From: Herbaspirillum seropedicae
Lineage (GTDB): Bacteria > Pseudomonadota > Gammaproteobacteria > Burkholderiales > Burkholderiaceae_D
Length of the DNA stretch: 64,000 nucleotides
Direction: 5' to 3'
NCBI RefSeq assembly: GCF_001040945.1
Contig: NZ_CP011930.1
Span: forward strand, 806,001 to 870,000
Shown here: positions 58,610 through 64,000 of the stretch, one piece after another
How the letters are laid out: every line of letters begins with the position of its first letter
Numbering within the stretch: the stretch's first letter is position 1
The notes under the pieces: model-generated
Databases searched by the model: none
What the model saw: only the letters and a program-made list of their open reading frames with translations
Told to the model about the DNA's origin: nothing
Translations under genes and position numbers: made by a program

Positions 58610-58886
58610 GGGCATGCAGGCTGAGCTGGTCGCCGCGCTTGGCCTGGTGTGGGGACTGCTCAACGCCTACCAGTACGAAGAAGCCTATGCCCTGAGCCGC
58701 GGCTGCCTGCTGCTATGGCCGGACGATGAAAAGCTGCGGTTGATGCACGACTTCGCCGCCACCGAGGTGCTGGAACCGGTCGACCAGCAGCGCCTGCGCC
58801 GCATGCGCACGCCGCACAACGCCGCCTGGGTGGACCTGGTGCTGCGCCGGCTGCAATACGCCCAGGACAATCGGGCGCCGGCCTAG
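58587..58886 (+). CDS. SctY-like (YscY) TPR chaperone
   Basis: A 99-residue product with TPR-like helices: LVAALGLVWGLLNAYQYEEA, YALSRGCLLLWPDDEKLRLM, and a C-terminal helix (AAWVDLVLRRLQYAQ). YscY is a small TPR protein that binds YscX and the export gate SctV. Position between sctX-like and sctV genes is as in Yersinia. Identity is by size, TPR pattern and order. Confidence 0.66.
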   Translation: MRKKRQHEGMQAELVAALGLVWGLLNAYQYEEAYALSRGCLLLWPDDEKLRLMHDFAATEVLEPVDQQRLRRMRTPHNAAWVDLVLRRLQYAQDNRAPA

Positions 58887-58932
58887 ACGGCCCGGTCCGC
58901 TCCCGTCTCCAACCGATCACAGGGGAATCGCC

Positions 58933-61020
58933 ATGAAAGCCATGGGCATCGTGATGCTGCTCAACAAATTCGCCATCCAGCTCGGCAAGCGCGCCGAATT
59001 GCTGGCGGCGGCGCTGGTCATCGGCATCGTCTTCATGCTGGTGCTGCCCATGCCGATCTGGCTGCTCGACATCCTCATCGCAATGAGCCTGTGCGCTTCC
59101 GGGCTGATCGTGGTGGTGGCCATGTACATGGCCGGGCCGACCGCCTTTTCGACCTTTCCGGCGGTGCTGCTGCTGACCACCTTGTTCCGTCTGGCGATCT
59201 CGGTGTCGACCACGCGCCTGATCCTGCTGGAAGCCGACGCCGGTCACATCGTCGAGACCTTCGGCAACTTCGTCGTCGGCGGCAACCTGGTGGTGGGGCT
59301 GGTGATCTTCCTGATCCTGACGGTGGTGCAATTCATCGTCATCACCAAGGGCTCGGAACGGGTGTCGGAAGTGTCGGCGCGTTTTTCCCTGGACGCCATG
59401 CCGGGCAAGCAGATGTCCATCGACAGCGACTTGCGCGCCGGCATCCTCACGCCCGAGGAAGCCAAGGCCAAGCGCGCCCACCTGGGCCAGGAAAGCCAGC
59501 TGCACGGCGCCATGGACGGCGCCATGAAGTTCGTCAAGGGCGACGCCATCGCCGGCATCTGCATCGTCGCCATCAACCTGATCGGCGGCATCTCGATCGG
59601 CATCATCCAGCGCGGCATGGATGCCGGCCAGGCCATGCAGGTCTATTCCATCCTCTCCATCGGCGATGCGCTGATCGCCCAGATCCCGGCGCTGCTGATC
59701 TCGCTGGGGGCCGGCATCATCACCACCCGCGTCAGCGATGATAACGAAGAGGGTGAAACCAACATCGGCCGCGACATCGTCGGCGAGCTCTTCGGCGAAC
59801 CCAAGGCGCTGCTCACGGCAGCCGGGATCATGCTGCTGTTCGGCCTGATCCCGGGCATGCCGACGGTCATCTTCGTGGCGCTGGCCGTGGGCTTGTGCGT
59901 GGCCGGCGTGGTGGGCATGCTTAAGCCCCTGGCCGACGCCGAGATGGCGCGCGAATCGGAGGAGCTCGAACGCAAGAACGCCGGCATCGTCGATCTCACC
60001 AGCTTTGCCGCCACCACGCCCTTCATCCTGCGCATGAACGAGTCCATGCGTGGCAAGGCCGAAGCCGAGGTGATCCGCACGGCGGTGCGCATCATGCGCA
60101 ACGCCATGCTGGAACGGCGCGGGATTCCCGACCTCAAGCCCATCGATTTCGAGTTCAGCAGCATGGTGCCGGAAGGGCGGGTGTTCTTCATGATGTCCGA
60201 GGTGCCGCTGGTGGATGCCGAGATCATGCTGGGCTGGAGCGCCACCCGGGAATCGCTGGAGCGGGTGCAGGAACTGGGCTTCCAGGGATTCGAACGCAAT
60301 ATTCCCGGTTCGCGCCGGCGCCGCGTCTGGGTCAAGACCGAAGACCCGGAGAAACTGGCCGAGGCGGGCCTGCTGGCCGAATCCTGGGAAAAGGTATTCG
60401 CCTCCGACATCGAAGTGGAGATGCTGCGCAACTGCCAGATGTTCGTGGGCGTGAACGAGGTGATCCGCTTCACCCGCTGGGCCGAGCGCCGTTATCCCGA
60501 GCTGGGCAAGGAAGTGGTCAAGACCGTCACCCTGCCGCGCCTGACCGAGGTGGTGCAGCGGCTCACCCGCGAAGGCGTGTCGCTGCGCAATGCGCGGCTG
60601 CTTCTGGAGACCACGCTGGACTGGGCGCCCAAGGAGCGTGATCCGGACGTCATCGCCGACTATGTGCGGCTGGCGTTCAAGCGCCAGCTCTGCTTCGAGG
60701 CCTCGCGCGAGGGACTCATCGAAGTGATCTTGCTGTCGCCGGAGCTGGAAGACCAGCTGCGCAACGCCATGCGGCAGACCAGCCAGGGCAGCTACCTGGA
60801 CATCGATTCCGAACTGGAACAGATGATCCTGGACCGCCTCAACGAGCTCTCGACCAATGTCAGCACCCCGATCGTGCCGCCCGTGCTGGTCACGGCGGCC
60901 GATATCCGCCGCTCCGTGCGCAAGCTGATCGAAGAGGAATTCTTCCCCGTCCCGGTGTTTGCGTTTTCCGAGCTGACCCAGCACGCCAAGGTCAAGCCGG
61001 TGGGGATGATCGAGGTGTGA
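58933..61020 (+). CDS. sctV: T3SS export-gate protein SctV (HrcV/YscV/LcrD)
   Basis: SctV forms the nonameric export gate. The 695-residue product has an N-terminal membrane domain with about eight segments (AALVIGIVFMLVLPMP; LIVVVAMYMAGP; LLLTTLFRLAISVSTTRLIL; ILTVVQFIVITKGSERVSEV), the FHIPEP-family signature GDAIAGICIVAINLIGG and a cytosolic domain of about 340 residues (RVFFMMSEVPLVDAEIMLGW; LVTAADIRRSVRKLIEEEFF). Length is normal. AGGGGAA lies upstream of ATG 58933. Confidence 0.97.
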   Translation: MKAMGIVMLLNKFAIQLGKRAELLAAALVIGIVFMLVLPMPIWLLDILIAMSLCASGLIVVVAMYMAGPTAFSTFPAVLLLTTLFRLAISVSTTRLILLEADAGHIVETFGNFVVGGNLVVGLVIFLILTVVQFIVITKGSERVSEVSARFSLDAMPGKQMSIDSDLRAGILTPEEAKAKRAHLGQESQLHGAMDGAMKFVKGDAIAGICIVAINLIGGISIGIIQRGMDAGQAMQVYSILSIGDALIAQIPALLISLGAGIITTRVSDDNEEGETNIGRDIVGELFGEPKALLTAAGIMLLFGLIPGMPTVIFVALAVGLCVAGVVGMLKPLADAEMARESEELERKNAGIVDLTSFAATTPFILRMNESMRGKAEAEVIRTAVRIMRNAMLERRGIPDLKPIDFEFSSMVPEGRVFFMMSEVPLVDAEIMLGWSATRESLERVQELGFQGFERNIPGSRRRRVWVKTEDPEKLAEAGLLAESWEKVFASDIEVEMLRNCQMFVGVNEVIRFTRWAERRYPELGKEVVKTVTLPRLTEVVQRLTREGVSLRNARLLLETTLDWAPKERDPDVIADYVRLAFKRQLCFEASREGLIEVILLSPELEDQLRNAMRQTSQGSYLDIDSELEQMILDRLNELSTNVSTPIVPPVLVTAADIRRSVRKLIEEEFFPVPVFAFSELTQHAKVKPVGMIEV

Positions 61021-61204
61021 GCCCTGCGATGGCGGCGGCAGTGGTGGAACCGCATCGGCTGCGCCGACATTCATGAAGGAACCGAAGCGCAGCACGACGG
61101 CATCGTCGCCTGCGCCTAGCAGGGCGCATTGCCCACCACCGTCTCATTGCGCCACCGGCGGCCCGGCGTCTGGGCCTGCCGTCGATGGCCGCTAAGGAAG
61201 CATC

Positions 61205-62104
61205 ATGCCTTCATTCGATATACACAATCTGTTTTCCAGTCTGCATGGCGTAGCGCCGCCAGAGGACCGCTCCAGCCAGTCGCCGCGCACCTCGCCTGAG
61301 GGGGCGTCTCGACCAGGCGGGCAAGGCTTTGCCCGCATCGCCAGCATAGTCCAGGAATTCTTCTTGAAGAGGGGGGAGAACATCCTGGCCAGCCTGCTTG
61401 AGGCCTACTCGCCCACCAGGGACACCGAGCGCGCCCTGAACGCCATCTTCCGCGGCGCCGGCTGGGATATCGGACAGTCTGCGCCGGTGCCGGGTCACGA
61501 TGCCGCCTCGTCTGCGCCACAAGACCAGGCAAGGCCGGCGGACTATTTCGGCGACCGTCTGCGAGAACGCTTTCGCGGTCTCTTCGGCGATGTCATGCCT
61601 CCCAATCTGGCCGCGTTCCTGGAACAGCGGCCCCAGCAGATCTCGCGCGAACTGGAACAATTCCGGACCCAGCTACTGCACCACCGCGAACACGGCGGGC
61701 CGCCGCCGGCGCCGCCGAGATCGCTGCCCAGCCATCTGCATGCAGCGGTAGCCCAGCTCGATCCGCGCAATGCGCAGCAATACGCAGAAGACCTGCTGGA
61801 GATCGTCCAGGCTGATGGCGAGCTCCAGCAGCGCGCCAACCAGGCCACCATGCAGGGCGTGGGCCAGGTGCCGCGTCCGCGGCCAGGGCACGAGCATGGG
61901 CAAAGCGGTGGTCCGTGGGAGCCCGATCTGGCCCCCGACGGTCAACCGCAGCCGCAGGAACCGGACAGCGATGCTAGTGCGCCGGTGTACCCGCAGCCGC
62001 CGGCAGCCCCGCCGCCCTCGTCGTCCACGCTCACCTATCGCCCGCCCACGGTGCAGTCCGACAGCGAAGGCGACCACCCGCCGCCGCGTCCACCCAAGAT
62101 CTGA
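61205..62104 (+). CDS. Pro-rich T3SS-island protein, unknown function
   Basis: A 299-residue product lying between sctV (184 bp upstream) and the 62191 gene. A folded-looking middle (IASIVQEFFLKRGENILASL; YFGDRLRERFRGLFGDVMP; RNAQQYAEDLLEIVQADGEL) is flanked by disordered Pro/Gln/Ser-rich parts ending in a PPPRPPKI tail. There is no signal or membrane segment. Possible secreted regulator or substrate; not recognised. GGAAGC before the ATG is a poor ribosome-binding site. Confidence 0.62.
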   Translation: MPSFDIHNLFSSLHGVAPPEDRSSQSPRTSPEGASRPGGQGFARIASIVQEFFLKRGENILASLLEAYSPTRDTERALNAIFRGAGWDIGQSAPVPGHDAASSAPQDQARPADYFGDRLRERFRGLFGDVMPPNLAAFLEQRPQQISRELEQFRTQLLHHREHGGPPPAPPRSLPSHLHAAVAQLDPRNAQQYAEDLLEIVQADGELQQRANQATMQGVGQVPRPRPGHEHGQSGGPWEPDLAPDGQPQPQEPDSDASAPVYPQPPAAPPPSSSTLTYRPPTVQSDSEGDHPPPRPPKI

Positions 62105-62190
62105 CGTCCGAAAAAAAGCGTGGCATGGTCCGCCGGATCCCTGGCATCCGGCGGCAAGCAGAAACAATCGTGGTGAAACCGGAGCATGAA

Positions 62191-62637
62191 ATGATGAGCC
62201 TCTCAGCCAAACAGTTGCGTTCGCCGGATGCAGCGGCCCCGTCGACGCAGCCGATGACCCATGACCAAGCCATGGAGATCATCGAGCGCGCCAGCAAGGA
62301 CAAATACCTCGCGCGCGATCTCGATCTGATGCGTGACAAATGCTACGCGTTCGTCAGCGACATGATGGATGAAGTGACCAAGGCGCTGGCCGAAAAGGAA
62401 AAGCACACACCGGCCCTGCTCAAGAGCCGGCCGGAGCAGGCGGTGACGGCGATCTCCTTGCGCGCGACCGCGCAGAAACGCGAAGAGACCGCCCGCAAGC
62501 GCCGCGAACTGGCCGAGGCCATGGTGCTGGGTGCGCTGCTGAACATGGACAATCCCGACTGGGACCCGCGCAATCCGGCCACCCATCGCAGCAGCGACAA
62601 TTTCTTCATCGCCTTGCTCAAGAGCGCCTTCCGGTAG
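62191..62637 (+). CDS. Helical T3SS-island protein, unknown function
   Basis: ATG 62191 has GGAG 6 bases upstream; the frame is open to 62125. The 148-residue product is mostly helical and charged: HDQAMEIIERASKDKYLARD, LMRDKCYAFVSDMMDEVTKA, RATAQKREETARKRRELAEA, ending DNFFIALLKSAFR. It lies just ahead of sctD. It may be a chaperone or cytosolic component; no family was recognised. Confidence 0.62.
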   Translation: MMSLSAKQLRSPDAAAPSTQPMTHDQAMEIIERASKDKYLARDLDLMRDKCYAFVSDMMDEVTKALAEKEKHTPALLKSRPEQAVTAISLRATAQKREETARKRRELAEAMVLGALLNMDNPDWDPRNPATHRSSDNFFIALLKSAFR

Positions 62638-62642
62638 GAGAT

Positions 62643-62670
62643 GGAACTGCCTTCGCACGGCGCACACAGA
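62643..62670 (+). promoter_or_regulatory. hrp box candidate (one mismatch plus GGAACT) before sctD
   Basis: GGAACT (62643-62648), 15 bases, ACACAGA (62664-62670): the first base of CCACNNA differs. It lies 60 bases before ATG 62731 in the only sizeable gap near sctD, so it could start a second transcript for sctD-sctN. Confidence 0.45.
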
Positions 62671-62730
62671 TAGCGCGGCATGGCGCGCACGCCTTGTCGC
62701 GCCCCGCATCCGATTTGATGGAGCAAGATC

Positions 62731-63765
62731 ATGCAAGAACTGCGCATTCTCAACGGCTATCACCGTGGCGCGACATTGCCGCTGGCCGATAGCGGCGAAC
62801 GTATTCTGGGCGCAGAGGAAGACGCCGACGTGGTGCTGGCCGATCCCGGCATTGCCGGGCAGCACGCCAGGCTTGCGTTGACGCCCGAGGGCTGGACCCT
62901 GACCGCGATGGACGGCTGCCTGCGCCGGGCCGACAGCAACCGGCCGGAGTCGGCATTGCAACTGGCCTTTGGCGAGCTGGCGCGCGCCGACCGCATCTGG
63001 TTGACCGTGGTCGATCAGGATGCGCCATGGACCGACCCGCCGCCGGAGCCGGTCGATACGCCGCACTCCTCTGGCGACCAGGAGGGCCCACCAGCGGACC
63101 AGGAGACCGCGTACAGCGACGCACTGCCGCTGCCCGCTACGGATGAGGACGAGCCGCAGCAGCAGGCGCCAGCCCCGACGCCGGACGATGCCACCGCCGC
63201 CGAGCCAGCCCTGGCGCGGCGCGGCCGCGGCTATCGCATGGTGCTGCTGCCGTTCTTCATGGCCACCGCGCTGACCGGTGCGGCCGCCTATGCGCTGAGC
63301 AGCCATCCGGCGCCGGCCGATGAGCAGGCCCGGGCGCGCGCGGAAGAGCTCAAGCGGCTGGCCGCGCTGCCGCGCAAGCTGCCCGCGGCCGAGCTGGAAG
63401 CCGCGCTGCGCAAGCGCCTGGCCGAGGTCGATCTGCTCTCCCGGATGACGCTGGACCTGCGCGAGGGCGCATGGACCCTGCGCGGCGCCATGGGCGAGGA
63501 CGACGCCGAGCGGCTGCAACGCATGCTGCGCGATTTTGCCAAGGCCTACGTCATCGACTTTCCCATCGACGTCAAGATCGGCAGCCCGGAATCGATGCTG
63601 CCCTTCCGCATCGTCCAGGTGCTCAACGGCAGCGATCCCAGCATCGTCACCGATGACGGCCGCCGCCTCTACGTCGGCGACGAGTATCGCGGCGTGCGCC
63701 TGGCGGCGGTGGCGGGCAACCAGATCAGATTTACCGGCAAGCAAGCCTTGAACGTGTCATGGTGA
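62731..63765 (+). CDS. sctD: T3SS inner-membrane ring protein SctD (HrpQ/YscD) with FHA domain
   Basis: SctD forms the outer of the two inner-membrane rings. The 344-residue product has an N-terminal FHA-type domain (LRILNGYHRGATLPLADSGE; VLADPGIAGQHARLALTPEG), an acidic Pro-rich linker, one membrane segment (about 172-192: LLPFFMATALTGAAAYAL) and a periplasmic part with BON-like domains (WTLRGAMGEDDAERLQRMLR; FRIVQVLNGSDPSIVTDDGR). It is shorter than YscD (about 420), with fewer periplasmic repeats. Its end overlaps sctN. Confidence 0.9.
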   Translation: MQELRILNGYHRGATLPLADSGERILGAEEDADVVLADPGIAGQHARLALTPEGWTLTAMDGCLRRADSNRPESALQLAFGELARADRIWLTVVDQDAPWTDPPPEPVDTPHSSGDQEGPPADQETAYSDALPLPATDEDEPQQQAPAPTPDDATAAEPALARRGRGYRMVLLPFFMATALTGAAAYALSSHPAPADEQARARAEELKRLAALPRKLPAAELEAALRKRLAEVDLLSRMTLDLREGAWTLRGAMGEDDAERLQRMLRDFAKAYVIDFPIDVKIGSPESMLPFRIVQVLNGSDPSIVTDDGRRLYVGDEYRGVRLAAVAGNQIRFTGKQALNVSW

Positions 63766-64000
63766 AGCGCGACGATGTCTTCCAGGCCGCGCTGGAGGGG
63801 CAACTGGCCGCGCTGCGCGCGCGTCTGCCGGCCTGGCAGGCCGCACTGCCGCTGCGTCCGGGCTTCTCCAGCCAGGGCCGGGTCGCCCAGGTGCTGGGCA
63901 CCTTGATCGAGGCGCATATGCCACCAGTGCAGATCGGCGAGCTGTGCAATCTGTTCAATCCCGAGCAGCCCGGCAAGACCATGCTGGCGGAGGTGGTCGG
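63759..64000 (+). CDS. sctN: T3SS ATPase SctN (HrcN), 5' part, cut by window edge
   Basis: ATG 63759 overlaps the sctD stop. About 80 residues are visible: an N-terminal helix (DDVFQAALEGQLAALRARLP), then the start of the beta-barrel domain typical of SctN/FliI ATPases (GRVAQVLGTLIEAHMPPVQI, GELCNLFNP ... TMLAEVVG). The Walker motifs lie outside the window. Position after sctD matches the hrpQ-hrcN order. Confidence 0.92.
   Translation, partial: MVKRDDVFQAALEGQLAALRARLPAWQAALPLRPGFSSQGRVAQVLGTLIEAHMPPVQIGELCNLFNPEQPGKTMLAEVV

Noticed and set aside
61046..61100. Two GGAACC sites before the 61205 gene
   Set aside because: At 15-16 bases downstream they have ACATTCA and GCATCGT-like sequence, two or more mismatches each.

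Overview
The window is high-GC proteobacterial DNA carrying two contact-dependent secretion loci back to back: a complete type VI secretion system (T6SS) locus with two effector modules (about 1-43.6 kb) and the first part of a type III secretion system (T3SS) island (about 44-64 kb, running off the right edge). The gene order (tssL-K-J divergent from a TPR lipoprotein gene and tssB-C-hcp-E-F-G-clpV), codon use and the plant-type T3SS with HrpL-like promoters suggest a plant-associated betaproteobacterium, most likely Herbaspirillum or a close Oxalobacteraceae relative. The genus is an inference from layout, not from a marker gene.

T6SS core. Minus strand 1-2825: tssL (cut by the window edge), tssK, tssJ. 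A 346-bp divergent region holds a possible 25-codon leader ORF and a strong intrinsic terminator just ahead of the plus-strand operon: TPR lipoprotein, tssB, tssC, hcp, tssE, tssF, tssG, clpV. Between clpV and tssA lies an 11.6-kb effector module: vgrG, a DUF4123 adaptor, a 1070-residue VasX-like membrane toxin, and four tandem paralogous membrane immunity genes. Remnants of the toxin gene's 3' end sit in front of two of these immunity genes. After tssA and a terminator, a minus-strand operon (34070 down to 25609) encodes an M15 peptidase (TagX-like), PAAR, a membrane protein with a ketosynthase-like fold, TssM, TagF and an OmpA-type protein.

Second T6SS module (34.9-43.6 kb): a single-pass membrane protein, vgrG2, a DUF4123 adaptor with an extra C-terminal domain, two DUF3304-like lipoproteins, a secreted stand-alone copy of that extra domain, and a Tle1-type (DUF2235) lipase, closed by a perfect terminator.

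T3SS island. An ECF sigma factor (HrpL-like, 55372-56106) explains a set of hrp boxes (GGAACC-N16-CCACNNA) that I located by eye: four perfect, one with a T at position 6, and three one-mismatch candidates. They precede an unknown gene, an aminotransferase homologue lacking the PLP lysine, effector or accessory candidates, a 38-aa ORF, a run of small proteins of 50, 69 and 60 aa, a repeat protein with EF-hand-like loops, and the export-gate operon. That operon reads sctW, tyeA-like, sycN-like, sctX-like, sctY-like, sctV, two unknown genes, sctD and sctN (cut). It joins HrpL-type promoters to a Yersinia-type TyeA/SycN/SctX/SctY cassette. A SAM-dependent methyltransferase and two CesT-type chaperones lie inside the island.

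No rRNA, tRNA, CRISPR array, insertion sequence or integrase was seen.
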